A DNA stretch of 64,000 nucleotides from Gemmatimonadaceae bacterium (GCA_035533015.1 DATLUQ010000047.1:30218-94217), one strand, 5' to 3'; shown: positions 32,201 to 40,996, counted from the stretch's first letter. Translations and numbers: made by a program. Notes: generated from the letters alone by a model not told the origin.

Positions 32201-34292
32201 ATTCGCAGTCGTCGTGCTGACGGCATCCGGCATCAGCGCTCCGCACGCCGCGCGCGCGCAGACCGCGTCCCTCATTCCCGCGGTGCAGCAGTGGATCGCG
32301 CTGCCAGCCGCGCCGGGTCACGAACGGTTCGCAACCGACCGCATCCAGGCGGCGGCGCCCGGGTGGACCCGCGACGCGATGGGCGACCTGGTGAAGGTGC
32401 GCGGCGCCGGCTCGCCGGTGCGCGTGATCGCGTGCGGACTCGACGCACCGGCCTACGTGGTCAGCGAGATCACCGACGGCGGGTATTTGCGAGTGCAGAT
32501 GGACGGCAACGGCCCGCGCCGCCCGCTCTGGGACCAGTTTCACGAGGGCCAGCGCATCCTGATCATGACCGGCGATCCAGCCACGTCGCGACGGGTGCAC
32601 ATGGTGCCCGGCGTGTTCGCCGTGCGCAGCGTGCACCTGTGGCGCGGGCGCGCGCCGCATCCTGGCGCGACGACCATCGAAGACCTGTGGCTCGACGTCG
32701 GCGCGCAGAACAGGGCCGAGGTGGCGGCCATGGGCATCCGGCTGCTCGACCCCGTGTTCCGCGATCTGCCGCCGTGGCGTGTCGGAGACCGCGTGGTCGG
32801 CCCCGAAGCGTCGTCGCGCGCCGGATGCGCGGCGGTGGCGGCGGCGGCGCAGGCCAGCCCCACGCTGGGCAAGACCATATTTGTGATCTCGGCGCAACGC
32901 CGTTTCAACTGGGCCGGGCTGTCGGGCGTGCTGGCCCGCACCGGGCACGTCGACTCGCTCACCGTGGTTGACGACGCGCCGGTCCGCGAGGCCGACACCG
33001 CGGCCATCACGGAGGGCCCGTTCCGCGTCAACGCGCCGGCCGGTGTGACCATCGGCTACGCGCGCGCGTTGAGCGTCCGCGCCACCGATGCCGGTACACT
33101 CATCGAGCGCGTTGCCGACGCCGACCTGCGGACGCTGTTCGTCCGCGTGGCGGCGGCCGCCGGCGTTTCCGCGCCAGCCGCGCCCCTGATGCCCGACGCC
33201 GCGCTTCCGGTGGTGGCCGAGGCGCATGACCGTCTGACGCCGTACGCCGACCTCCTCGCCCGACTCTCCGACCGCTATGCGGTGTCGGGGCACGAGGCGC
33301 CGGTCCGCGACGTCGTGCGGGCCGCCATGCCGGCGTGGGCCCGTTCCGTCGCCACGGTGGACACCGCGGACAACCTGTACGTGGCGGTCGGTCCCGACCG
33401 CGACACCGTCGTCGTCGTCGCCCACATGGACGAGATCGGCTTCGACGTGGCGGGAATCGAACCGGACGGGCGCGTGGCGCTCCGCGCACGGGGGGGCTTC
33501 ATCGGAACCCTGTTCACCGGGCAGCCGGCGTTACTCCACCGCGACGGCGACGACCAGGGGTCGGTATCGAAGCGCGACTGCGTGGCCACGAGCGCGTCGG
33601 CGCTGCGGGGCGTATTCGAGATCCCAGATGCGACCACGACGGGGCCCAGCGGCCGCGCCGGTGCGCCCGTGGCGTACGCATGGTTCGGGCCCGATCCGAC
33701 GGCCCTCGGCATCCGGGCGGGAATGACCGTCACCGGCTACAAGTGCGCGACGCGGCTCGGGCGGTACCGGTTCAGCGCGCGCTCGATCGACGACCGCGCC
33801 GGCGACACCGCGCTCCTCTTCGCCATGCGCGCCACCGATCCGAAGAAGCTCGATCACAAGGTGATCTTCGCCTTCTCCACGCGCGAGGAGATCGGGCTCG
33901 ACGGCGCGGCCGCGCTGGCCGCGGAGTTCGGCGTGTCGGTGCGGCGCGTGCTCGCGGTCGACACCTTCGTCTCGTCGGATTCGCCGCTCGAGACGTCGCG
34001 GTTCGCGGACACGCCCATCGGCGATGGCGCCGTGGCGCGGATGCTCGACAACTCCAGCGTCACGCCGCCCGCCGAGTTCGCGCGCCTCGTGCGCCTCGCG
34101 CAGGCCCACCACATTCCGCTGCAGTACGGGACGACGAACGGCGGCAACGACGGCTCCGAGTTCGTGCGCTACGGCGTGCCGGACGTGCCCATCGGCTGGC
34201 CGTTGCGGTATAGTCACTCGCCCGCCGAGTTGATCGATCTGCGGGACGTCCGCTCGCTGGCGAGGCTGGTGGCGGAGGCGGTAGGACCGTAG
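32184..34292 (+). CDS. Exported M42-type metallopeptidase with a degenerate N-terminal M42-like unit
   Basis: 702 aa, twice the M42 length. The ATG at 32184, 17 bases inside purN, starts a signal peptide (FAVVVLTASGISAPHAARA). The C-terminal half (from about residue 370) is a full M42 aminopeptidase: H414 in HMDEIG, D536/D537 in SIDDRAG, E568-E569 in REEIGLDGA, D593 in VDTF and H678 in RYSHSPAEL supply the di-metal site. The N-terminal half (about 28-350) repeats the plan (PAAPGHERFATD, CGLDAPAYVVSEITDGGYLR) but lacks the metal-ligand His and the Glu pair. It should trim N-terminal residues from periplasmic peptides; the first half may be structural. The final VGP codons and stop lie in a repeat array. 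Confidence 0.88.
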   Translation: MRWASRFAVVVLTASGISAPHAARAQTASLIPAVQQWIALPAAPGHERFATDRIQAAAPGWTRDAMGDLVKVRGAGSPVRVIACGLDAPAYVVSEITDGGYLRVQMDGNGPRRPLWDQFHEGQRILIMTGDPATSRRVHMVPGVFAVRSVHLWRGRAPHPGATTIEDLWLDVGAQNRAEVAAMGIRLLDPVFRDLPPWRVGDRVVGPEASSRAGCAAVAAAAQASPTLGKTIFVISAQRRFNWAGLSGVLARTGHVDSLTVVDDAPVREADTAAITEGPFRVNAPAGVTIGYARALSVRATDAGTLIERVADADLRTLFVRVAAAAGVSAPAAPLMPDAALPVVAEAHDRLTPYADLLARLSDRYAVSGHEAPVRDVVRAAMPAWARSVATVDTADNLYVAVGPDRDTVVVVAHMDEIGFDVAGIEPDGRVALRARGGFIGTLFTGQPALLHRDGDDQGSVSKRDCVATSASALRGVFEIPDATTTGPSGRAGAPVAYAWFGPDPTALGIRAGMTVTGYKCATRLGRYRFSARSIDDRAGDTALLFAMRATDPKKLDHKVIFAFSTREEIGLDGAAALAAEFGVSVRRVLAVDTFVSSDSPLETSRFADTPIGDGAVARMLDNSSVTPPAEFARLVRLAQAHHIPLQYGTTNGGNDGSEFVRYGVPDVPIGWPLRYSHSPAELIDLRDVRSLARLVAEAVGP

Positions 34293-34390
34293 GACCATAG
34301 GACCGTAGGACCGTAGGACCGTAGGACGGATAACTGCGAACGCCGTCTACCGTCCTACCCTCCTACCTTCCTACCCTCCTACCGTCCTAC
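34281..34390. repeat. Palindromic GTAGGANN octamer element, copy A
   Basis: Left arm 34281-34328: six octamers of GTAGGACC (third unit ATAGGACC, last GTAGGACG). A spacer (34329-34346) holds AACTGCGAACGCCGT. Right arm 34347-34390: five and a half octamers CTACCNTC, i.e. GTAGGANG on the other strand. The arms can pair into a long hairpin with regular two-base mismatches. The TAG stop of the peptidase gene (34290-34292) is part of the second unit. The element fills most of the gap to purH. Confidence 0.9.
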
Positions 34391-34425
34391 GTTTCAATTC
34401 CCTGACCATCTGAATCTTGCTCACA

Positions 34426-35958
34426 ATGCCTCTCGCTTTACTCTCGGTCTCCGACAAATCCGGCCTCGTCGAATTCGCCCAGGGGCTCACCGCCCTCGGG
34501 TGGGAACTCATCTCCACCGGCGGCACGAGCCGAACGCTGCGCGCGGCGGGGCTCAAGGTGCGCGACGTGAGCGAGGTGACCGGCTTTCCGGAAATGCTCG
34601 ACGGGCGGGTGAAGACGTTGCATCCCGTGGTGCACGGCGGGCTGCTCGCCCGGCGGGATCTGCCCGAGCACATGGCGGCCCTGGCCGAACACCACATCGC
34701 GCCCATCGATCTCGTGGTCGTGAACCTGTACCCGTTCCGCGAGACGGCGGCGAAGGTCGGGGTCAGCGCCGAGCACGTGATCGAGAACATCGACATCGGC
34801 GGACCGAGCATGCTGCGGTCGGCGGCCAAGAACTTCGCGTCGGTGTACGTGGTGGTCGACCCCGCCGACTATGCGCGGGTATTGGCCACGCTGCAGGCGG
34901 GCGACGACGATCTCGACCTGCGGCGCGACCTCGCCGGCAAGGTGTACGCGCACACGGCCAGCTACGACGCGGCCATCGCCACCTGGTTCGCACGCGAGCG
35001 GGGCGAGCTATTCCCGCAGACCGTGGCGATGAGCTTCGAGTTGGCGCAGCCGCTACGCTACGGCGAGAACCCGGGCCAGGCGGCGGCGTTCTACGTCGAG
35101 CGCCCCGGCGCCGGCCTCGCCGCGCTCACGCAGAAGGGCGGCAAGGAACTCTCGTTCAACAACCTCATCGACCTCGAGGGAGCGCTGCTGGCCATCGAAC
35201 CGTTCGGCACCGAGACGGCGTGCGTCATCACCAAGCACACCACGCCGTGCGGCCTGGCCGTGGGCGCTACGGCGCGCGAGGCCTACGAGAAGGCGCTGGC
35301 CTGCGATCCGGTATCGGCGTTCGGGTCGGTGATCGCCTTCAACGTGCCGGTGGACGAGGAGACCGCCAACATCGTGGCCAGCCTGTTCGTGGAGTGCATC
35401 GTGGCCCCGCGCTTCGACGAAGCGGCCGTGGAGGTCCTGGGGCGCAAGAAGAACCTGCGCGTGCTGGAGGGCAAGGCGGCCTGGCCGCCGCACAGCCTGG
35501 ATTACAAGCGCGTGCGCGGCGGCGTGCTGGTGCAGGAGCGGGCGCCAGGCGTGATCGACGACGCCGGCTGGACCGTGCCCACCAAACGGAGTCCGACCAC
35601 GGAGGAGCTGGCGGACCTGCTGTTCGCGTGGCGCGCCGTGGCGAGCGTGAAGAGCAACGCCATCGTGCTCACCCGCAACGGCGCCACCATCGGCATCGGC
35701 GCCGGCCAGATGTCCCGCGTCGACGCGTCGTTCCTGGCGGCGCACAAGGCACGCAGCCAGGGGCACGACACGAACGGCGCGGTCATGGGTTCCGACGCGT
35801 TCTTTCCCTTCCGCGATGGCGTGGATCAGGCCGCCGAGGCGGGAGTCAAGGCCATCATCCAGCCCGGCGGCAGCGTGCGCGACGCCGAAGTGATCGCCGC
35901 CGCCGACGAGCACGGGATGGCGATGGTGTTCACCGGCAAGCGGCAGTTCCGCCACTAG
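34426..35958 (+). CDS. purH: Bifunctional AICAR transformylase/IMP cyclohydrolase
   Basis: 510 aa; the last two steps to IMP. N-terminal MGS-like cyclohydrolase ([46 protein letters not shown]) and C-terminal transformylase with the catalytic Lys-His in [16 protein letters not shown] and the ending [20 protein letters not shown]. The ATG at 34426 starts the homology; a TTG nine bases upstream is in frame but not needed. The repeat element ends 35 bases before the start, so the promoter, if separate from the upstream chain, must overlap it. Confidence 0.98.
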   Translation: MPLALLSVSDKSGLVEFAQGLTALGWELISTGGTSRTLRAAGLKVRDVSEVTGFPEMLDGRVKTLHPVVHGGLLARRDLPEHMAALAEHHIAPIDLVVVNLYPFRETAAKVGVSAEHVIENIDIGGPSMLRSAAKNFASVYVVVDPADYARVLATLQAGDDDLDLRRDLAGKVYAHTASYDAAIATWFARERGELFPQTVAMSFELAQPLRYGENPGQAAAFYVERPGAGLAALTQKGGKELSFNNLIDLEGALLAIEPFGTETACVITKHTTPCGLAVGATAREAYEKALACDPVSAFGSVIAFNVPVDEETANIVASLFVECIVAPRFDEAAVEVLGRKKNLRVLEGKAAWPPHSLDYKRVRGGVLVQERAPGVIDDAGWTVPTKRSPTTEELADLLFAWRAVASVKSNAIVLTRNGATIGIGAGQMSRVDASFLAAHKARSQGHDTNGAVMGSDAFFPFRDGVDQAAEAGVKAIIQPGGSVRDAEVIAAADEHGMAMVFTGKRQFRH

Positions 35959-35972
35959 GTTGGCGCCGATCT

Positions 35973-36395
35973 CTACTTGAACGCCGCGAACCCCACCATG
36001 TTGCCGCCCGGCTCGCGCACATAGATCTCCGTGCTGCCATAGAAGGTCCGATGGCGCGCCTTGACCACAGGCGCACCGGCCACCGCGCGTTCCACGGCGT
36101 CGATGTCGTCCACCGTGAGGAACAGCGTGACCGAATGGCCATCGAGTTCCGGAGCGAGCGACGGGTTGTCGGCGATCACGCTGGCCCGGGTCTGATACAT
36201 CACCTCGATGCCCGCGCGCTTGAGGCTGGCAAAGACCAGCGCGCCGTCGGGCCCTGGTACCCGGTTCTCCACGGCGAACCCGAACCGGTCCGTCCAGAAG
36301 GCGAGACACGGCTCCACGCGCTCGACCACGAGCACGGGGGTGAGCTGATCGAGACGCGGGAGATGAGCGGACTCGGAACTCGCGGCGGCGTTCAT
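35973..36395 (-). CDS. VOC/glyoxalase superfamily protein
   Basis: 140 aa, one pair of betaalphabetabetabeta modules: LTPVLVVERVEPCLAFWTDR FGF (first module) and VTLFLTVDDIDAVERAVAGA ... EIYVREPGGNMVGFAAF (second). The last motif 'E..V.DP.GN.i.f' carries the usual metal-ligand Glu (EI or the preceding E). Members include bleomycin-binding proteins and small lyases or dioxygenases; no specific substrate can be assigned. Convergent with purH (14 bases between stops). A good promoter lies upstream. Confidence 0.82.
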   Translation of the reverse strand: MNAAASSESAHLPRLDQLTPVLVVERVEPCLAFWTDRFGFAVENRVPGPDGALVFASLKRAGIEVMYQTRASVIADNPSLAPELDGHSVTLFLTVDDIDAVERAVAGAPVVKARHRTFYGSTEIYVREPGGNMVGFAAFK

Positions 36396-36449
36396 GGTAA
36401 GGACTCCAGGCTCGTAGAGGGGGAAGCGGCAGGCGCAGACGGAAGGACG

Positions 36450-36478
36450 ATCATACCGAACAAATACCGAAATTACAA
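36450..36478 (-). promoter_or_regulatory. Sigma-70 promoter of the VOC gene
   Basis: Minus strand: -35 TTGTAA (36473-36478), 17-base spacer, -10 TATGAT (36450-36455), predicting a start about 48 bases before the ATG at 36395. The spacer contains two direct copies of TTCGGTAT eleven bases apart, one helical turn, which could bind a regulator. Confidence 0.6.
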
Positions 36479-36592
36479 GCCCGGCGCACCCGCCGGTGGC
36501 GACGGCGAAACTCGCGCGATCGTCAAGGGATCCTGACGTGTCCTTCCCTTTCCTAACTCACGGTCCTGCCACATCTTTGGTGTAACCTGACA

Positions 36593-36614
36593 CGCCCCGC
36601 CCACCGGCGGGGCG
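36593..36614 (+). other. GC hairpin just upstream of the DUF2723 gene
   Basis: Perfect 9-bp stem CGCCCCGCC (36593-36601) / GGCGGGGCG (36606-36614) with loop CACC, ending 28 bases before the ATG at 36643. No T-run follows, so it is not a standard terminator; in the mRNA leader it could affect translation or stability. Confidence 0.5.
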
Positions 36615-36642
36615 CGTGCTGTCCGAATCCTTACCGACCGTC

Positions 36643-38952
36643 ATGGCGACCAACGCAAAGCCCGAACTCGACTATCGCCCATCCTACCTGGCTGCCACGA
36701 TCGCGGGTGCGATGGTCTTCCTGCTCTACCTGGTCACCCTCGCGCCGACCACCGCGATGTGGGACACGAGCGAATACCTTGCCGCCGCGTACACCCTCGG
36801 GCTGCCCCACCCACCGGGCAACCCGCTGTTCGTGCTGTTGGGACGCGTGATGTCGCTGCTGCCCATCGCCGGCTCGGTGGCGATGCGCATCAACATCTTC
36901 GCGGCATTCTGCAGCGCCGTCGCGGCGACGATGTGGTTCCTGACCACGGAGCGCGTGCTCGTGGGCTGGTTCCCTGAGCGGTGGCGCCGGATTGTGGGAG
37001 CGAGCGTCGCGACGATCATCGGGGCCACGGCGTTCACGGTGTGGAACCAGTCGGTGGTCAACGAGAAGGTGTACACCATCTCGCTGGCCGGCATCGCCAT
37101 CATCTCGTGGCTGATGATCCGCTGGTGCGACGATCCGGAGGCCCCGAAGTCCGACAGGACCATCGTGCTCGTGGCGTACCTGCTCGGGCTGGGCTACGCG
37201 AACCACATGGCCGGCATGCTGGCGGCGCCGGCGGTGGGCCTGGCGATCATCGTCCGTCGTCCGCGCTACCTCCTGCGCTGGAAGCTCATCCTGGCGTCGC
37301 TGCTCGCCCTGGGGTTCGGCATCACCCCGTTCGCCACGCAGCCCATCCGCTCGGCGTTCTTCCCGCCCATGAATGAGGGCGAGCCGACGGCCTGCACGCA
37401 CGGACTCCATCTCAGCTGTACGTTCAGCAAGGGCACGTACGACGCCTTCATGTACAACTTCAACCGCGGGCAGTACGGCAAACCCGCGTTGGGCGACCGC
37501 CAGGCCCCGTTCATCCAGGGCCAGGTGGGCATGTGGTGGTGGTACTTCAAGTGGCAGTGGATGCGCGACGCGCTCGATCGGCATCCCGGCGTGCAGAGCC
37601 TGCTGGCGGCGATCTTCCTCGTCCTCGGGCTGTTCGGCGGCTGGGTGCACTACAAACGCGACCGACGAAGTTGGTGGTATTTCGCTTCGCTCATGTTCAC
37701 CGTCACGTTGTGCCTCATCTACTATCTGAATTTCAAGTACGGGGCCTCGCAGTCGCCGGAGTTGGGCAACTCGGTGGCGCGCGAGGTTCGCGACCGCGAC
37801 TACTTCTTCATCTGGAGCTTCTCGCCGTGGGGGGTATGGGCGGCCCTCGGGCTGATGTACGTGTGGGAGTCGCTCGGCTCGCTCGTCGGTACCGAGAAGC
37901 AGAAGGTCGGGGGCGAGACGGTCGAGATGCCCACCCGCCGGGGGTGGATGTTCGGGTCGCCGGTGTTGCTCGTGGCGATCATCCCGCTGTTCGCCAACTG
38001 GCAATGGGCGTCGCGCGCCGGCCAGACGGACGTGCGCGACTTCGCGGTGGACATGCTCAATTCGGTTGAACCATACGGCGTGCTCGTGGTGGTCGGCGAC
38101 AACGACACCTTCCCGCTCTGGTTCGCCCAGGACGTCCTGGGCGTGCGCAAGGACGTGGTCGTGGCCAATACGTCGCTGCTCAACACCGACTGGTACGTGC
38201 GGCAACTCATCCGGCGGCCCATCTATACGTACGATAAGGCCGCCGGCCCGGCCATCTACCGCAACACCGATTGGCCCAAGCCCACGCGCAGTCCACTCAA
38301 CATGACGATGGCGCAGGCAGACGCGGTGCCGGAGTACGTGCCCATTCCGCGCACCACGACGTACTCGCTCGGCCCCATCCAGGCGACGATCGATCCGAAG
38401 AACCTGCCGCAGGACGGCAACGGCACCGGCTACCTCGACCGGGCGGCGATCTTCGTGCTGCGCATGATCGCTGATTCGTACAACGACCGGCCGATCTACA
38501 TCAGCCGCACGGCCGGCAATTACGCCCAGACGTTGGGACTGGGCAACAACACGCTCACCCAGGGCCTGGCCGACAAGGTCTTCATCCCCACCAAGGGCAT
38601 GGGGCCCGACACGGTCCAGGTGGAGGGCGCCGGCTACATGGACGTGAGGCGCACGCGCACGCTGTGGGACAGCGTGTTCGTGGCCACCAAGTCGCTGCCG
38701 CGGCGGAACGGCTGGGTGGACCAGCCCTCGATCGGCATCCCGTACCTCTACATCGCCACGGGGATCGAGCTGGCCCAAACGCTGCAGGCAATCGGCCAGC
38801 CACAGGACGTGCCGCGTGTCATGGGCGACACGAAGGCAATCATCGACGCGCTCAATCTCCAGTCGATGTTCTCGTCGCTCCAGACGCCGCCGCCGATACC
38901 CACAGTGCCGACGGGGGACTCGGCGGTGGGAGCGCCGGTCAAGAAGAAGTAG
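36643..38952 (+). CDS. DUF2723 membrane protein (TMEM260/O-mannosyltransferase-like)
   Basis: 769 aa. About ten N-terminal and central TM helices with the DUF2723 hallmark MWDTSEYLAAAYTLGLPHPP then GNPLFVLLGR after TM1 (the Asp that serves as catalytic residue in GT-C glycosyltransferases). A soluble C-terminal part contains VVGDNDTFPLWFAQDVLGVR KDV, characteristic of the long bacterial forms. Relatives in animals (TMEM260) O-mannosylate proteins; bacterial members are mostly untested. I use the ATG at 36643; a GTG at 36616 overlaps a hairpin. The stop TAG is part of repeat element B. Confidence 0.88.
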   Translation: MATNAKPELDYRPSYLAATIAGAMVFLLYLVTLAPTTAMWDTSEYLAAAYTLGLPHPPGNPLFVLLGRVMSLLPIAGSVAMRINIFAAFCSAVAATMWFLTTERVLVGWFPERWRRIVGASVATIIGATAFTVWNQSVVNEKVYTISLAGIAIISWLMIRWCDDPEAPKSDRTIVLVAYLLGLGYANHMAGMLAAPAVGLAIIVRRPRYLLRWKLILASLLALGFGITPFATQPIRSAFFPPMNEGEPTACTHGLHLSCTFSKGTYDAFMYNFNRGQYGKPALGDRQAPFIQGQVGMWWWYFKWQWMRDALDRHPGVQSLLAAIFLVLGLFGGWVHYKRDRRSWWYFASLMFTVTLCLIYYLNFKYGASQSPELGNSVAREVRDRDYFFIWSFSPWGVWAALGLMYVWESLGSLVGTEKQKVGGETVEMPTRRGWMFGSPVLLVAIIPLFANWQWASRAGQTDVRDFAVDMLNSVEPYGVLVVVGDNDTFPLWFAQDVLGVRKDVVVANTSLLNTDWYVRQLIRRPIYTYDKAAGPAIYRNTDWPKPTRSPLNMTMAQADAVPEYVPIPRTTTYSLGPIQATIDPKNLPQDGNGTGYLDRAAIFVLRMIADSYNDRPIYISRTAGNYAQTLGLGNNTLTQGLADKVFIPTKGMGPDTVQVEGAGYMDVRRTRTLWDSVFVATKSLPRRNGWVDQPSIGIPYLYIATGIELAQTLQAIGQPQDVPRVMGDTKAIIDALNLQSMFSSLQTPPPIPTVPTGDSAVGAPVKKK

Positions 38953-39018
38953 GAGCGTGGGAAGGTAGGAGGGCAACGACGAACGCTGTTCCTCTCCTAC
39001 TTTCCTTCCCTCCTATCG
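38949..39018. repeat. Palindromic GTAGGANN octamer element, copy B
   Basis: Left arm 38949-38972: GTAGGAGC, GTGGGAAG, GTAGGAGG. Spacer 38973-38990 contains AACGACGAACGCTGT, matching 12 of 15 bases of the copy A core (AACTGCGAACGCCGT). Right arm 38991-39018: CTCTC then CTACTTTC, CTTCCCTC, CTATCGTC. The TAG stop of the DUF2723 gene (38950-38952) is in the first unit, and the last base touches the stop of the minus-strand gene at 39019, so the element exactly fills the gap between two convergent genes. Confidence 0.85.
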
Positions 39019-39348
39019 TCAAACCAGCTTGAACGGCAGCGCGGCGTTCACCGCCGTGCGAACGGCGTCGAGGGCGGCGTTGATCGCGGCTTCGGCGTCG
39101 AGCACGCCAAGTCCTTTTGCCGTCATGAGCACCGTACGGCTCGCGCCCCGCTGGATCTGCATGTGCAGCGCCGCCTCCTCCGGCGTGATGCGGCCCGCCG
39201 CCGCCAACGCCTCGATGGTCACGATTGCCTGCGCGATCTTCTTGAACTCGCCTTCGGCATACGCCCGGATGACGGGCGTCTTCTTCTCGAGCACCGCCAA
39301 CGCGGCGCTCAGCATCGAAGCGGCCAACCGCCCTGCGTCGAGACTCAC
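39019..39348 (-). CDS. Small helical protein of unknown function
   Basis: 109 aa, mostly alpha-helical (SLDAGRLAASMLSAALAVLE, later ALDAVRTAVNAALPFKLV), no signal or TM. A GTG at 39348 is preceded by GGAGGAG at optimal spacing, which I take as the start; a GTG eight codons upstream lacks a ribosome site. Co-directional with, and 36 bases after, the lipoprotein at 39385-39855. I do not recognise the family. Confidence 0.6.
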   Translation of the reverse strand: MSLDAGRLAASMLSAALAVLEKKTPVIRAYAEGEFKKIAQAIVTIEALAAAGRITPEEAALHMQIQRGASRTVLMTAKGLGVLDAEAAINAALDAVRTAVNAALPFKLV

Positions 39349-39384
39349 GATCTCCTCCGGGTCAGACCCCACCCTGGTCCACGG

Positions 39385-39855
39385 TCAGCCGCCTCGTTTC
39401 TTGGCGAGTTCCAGCCGCAGAATGGCTTCGAAGCTCTGGTCGATGGCCTGCCGGTCGAGGGCCAGGCCGACGGAATCCATGCACACCGCCGGCGTCCGCG
39501 CACCCGCCAGGCGATGCAGATGCTCCAACGCCGCGAACTCCACGGTATCGAGCACCGCGATCTGGTCGGTGGTCGCCGCGTTCCCCGCCCCCCGGGCGCG
39601 GTTGCGCATGGCCAGCGCGTTGAGCGCCGAGTGCACGGCGGTGTAGAACTGCCGGTGCGCGGCGAACAGGCAGGCCGGCGCCGACTGCCGCGCGAGCGCC
39701 GTCAGCGAGTCGTCCACCAGCTTCTGCAGCGCCGACACGTCGCGGTCGGTCGTCTCGTCGTAGTCGCTCACGAGGCGCACGGTCGTGCAGCCGGCCGCGA
39801 TCAGCCACGCCCAGGCCAACGCGTGGCGCCGGGCGGCGTGTGGGAACGTCACCAT
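39385..39855 (-). CDS. Small lipoprotein, hypothetical
   Basis: 156 aa. Signal sequence with lipobox (HALAWAWLIAAGC), mature part beginning TTVRLVSDYDETTDRDVSAL and otherwise helical with several conserved-looking Cys (PACLFAAHRQ, AVCMDS). 'VRLVSDYDE..D' recurs in outer-membrane-associated proteins of unknown function that I have seen annotated as hypothetical. A well-formed promoter lies just upstream. Confidence 0.7.
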   Translation of the reverse strand: MVTFPHAARRHALAWAWLIAAGCTTVRLVSDYDETTDRDVSALQKLVDDSLTALARQSAPACLFAAHRQFYTAVHSALNALAMRNRARGAGNAATTDQIAVLDTVEFAALEHLHRLAGARTPAVCMDSVGLALDRQAIDQSFEAILRLELAKKRGG

Positions 39856-39885
39856 CGGACGCGTCCATCCATTGGGGGTGCGGCC

Positions 39886-39914
39886 AACATAGGAAATTTG
39901 TGATACCGGCGCAA
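39886..39914 (-). promoter_or_regulatory. Sigma-70 promoter of the small lipoprotein
   Basis: Minus strand: -35 TTGCGC (39909-39914), exact 17-base AT-rich spacer, -10 TATGTT (39886-39891). Predicted start is about 25 bases before the ATG at 39855. Confidence 0.55.
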
Positions 39915-39991
39915 GCCGCCCGGCCCGCGCGGGTTGCGGGGGGGCCGGTCACGCGGATCCAGCACCCCGCCGCGCGGCGCCGGGGGAGTGG

Positions 39992-40996
39992 TTATCGCGA
40001 CGGCGCGCGTGTGGCGCTGGCACCGCGTGTGCTGCCCCCCGGCGCCACCGAGTGTGCGCCGAGCCGCACGCCGTTCACGGTCGTCCCGTACCGCGACATC
40101 GGCGAATCGTGGTACAGCGCGCGCGTCTTCTCCACCGAGCCGGCAAAGCGAGGGTCCTGCGGCCGCTCGTGGCCATCCATGAATGCGGCAACGTCCCACG
40201 CGTCCTGGTCGCTCAGCGTGCCGCCGAGTCCCAGCGGCATGTTGGCCTTGATGAATCCGGCGGCGTTATTGACGACGGCCATCCCCGCGCCCCAGTTGAA
40301 CGACTCCGGGCCCCACAGGGGCGGGAACACCTGCGCGCCCCCCGCGCGCTGGCCCTGTCCGCCGGCGCCATGGCACAACGCGCAATGCTGCGCGAACACG
40401 GTGGCCCCGCGCGCGTCGTCGGGAGGCAGCGCCGGCCCGGGCACCTTCGGATACCCCCGCCCCGCGATCGCCTCGTTCACCCGCGCCCCCGTAGCCAGCC
40501 AGTACGCATAGCTCTCGAGCGCCACCAGCACCGAATCACCGAGCGGGGGCGCCTTGCCGTTCATGCTGAACCGGAAGCACCCCTGCATGCGCTCCTGGAA
40601 GGTATTCACGTGTTTGTTCTTGCTGCGGTACGCCGGATAGCTGACGTACGCCGCCCACAACGGCGCCGAATTCGGCAACCGGCCGGCGTCGAGGTGGCAG
40701 TTGGCGCAGGTGAGCACGTTACCGGTATACTTTTTTGCATATAGGCCGGTCTGCTCGAAGATCAGTTGGCCGCGCCGCACCTCCTTGCCGAATTCGTCCG
40801 CCGGCATGGCGGAGTCGGGAGGCGGGGTGAAGGCGGCCGCACCGGGGGGCGGCGCGGGGGAAGCCGCCGGGATGCGCGGCGTGGCGGAAGTCGCCGGGCC
40901 CGGTGGCGCGGGGTGCGACCCCGACCACCAATAGGCGACCCCGCCCACCACGACGACCACCGCGACCACCACCGCGACCGAGGTGGAGACTCTCAT
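39992..40996 (-). CDS. tsdA: TsdA-like diheme thiosulfate dehydrogenase
   Basis: 334 aa. N-terminal TM/signal anchor (VAVVVAVVVVVGGVAYWW) and a Pro/Ala linker precede two cytochrome c domains: heme 1 CANCH (97-101) and heme 2 CALCH (205-209). Between them MQGCFRFSMNGKAPPLGDSV matches the TsdA segment whose Cys (here C140) is an axial ligand of heme 1. FPPLWGPESFNWGAGM and IKANMPLGLGG are also TsdA-like. TsdA couples two thiosulfates to tetrathionate in the periplasm. Its ATG overlaps the stop of the adjacent diheme cytochrome. The tail (GGSTRGASATRAPSR) is low-complexity. Confidence 0.82.
   Translation of the reverse strand: MRVSTSVAVVVAVVVVVGGVAYWWSGSHPAPPGPATSATPRIPAASPAPPPGAAAFTPPPDSAMPADEFGKEVRRGQLIFEQTGLYAKKYTGNVLTCANCHLDAGRLPNSAPLWAAYVSYPAYRSKNKHVNTFQERMQGCFRFSMNGKAPPLGDSVLVALESYAYWLATGARVNEAIAGRGYPKVPGPALPPDDARGATVFAQHCALCHGAGGQGQRAGGAQVFPPLWGPESFNWGAGMAVVNNAAGFIKANMPLGLGGTLSDQDAWDVAAFMDGHERPQDPRFAGSVEKTRALYHDSPMSRYGTTVNGVRLGAHSVAPGGSTRGASATRAPSR

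Noticed and set aside
34281..34390. CRISPR-like array
   Set aside because: Repeat unit is 8 bases without unique spacers and the two halves are inverted; not a CRISPR.
36631..38976. Minus-strand open frame of 781 codons opposite the DUF2723 gene
   Set aside because: Translated product is His/Arg-rich and repetitive with no domain; the plus-strand gene has family motifs throughout.
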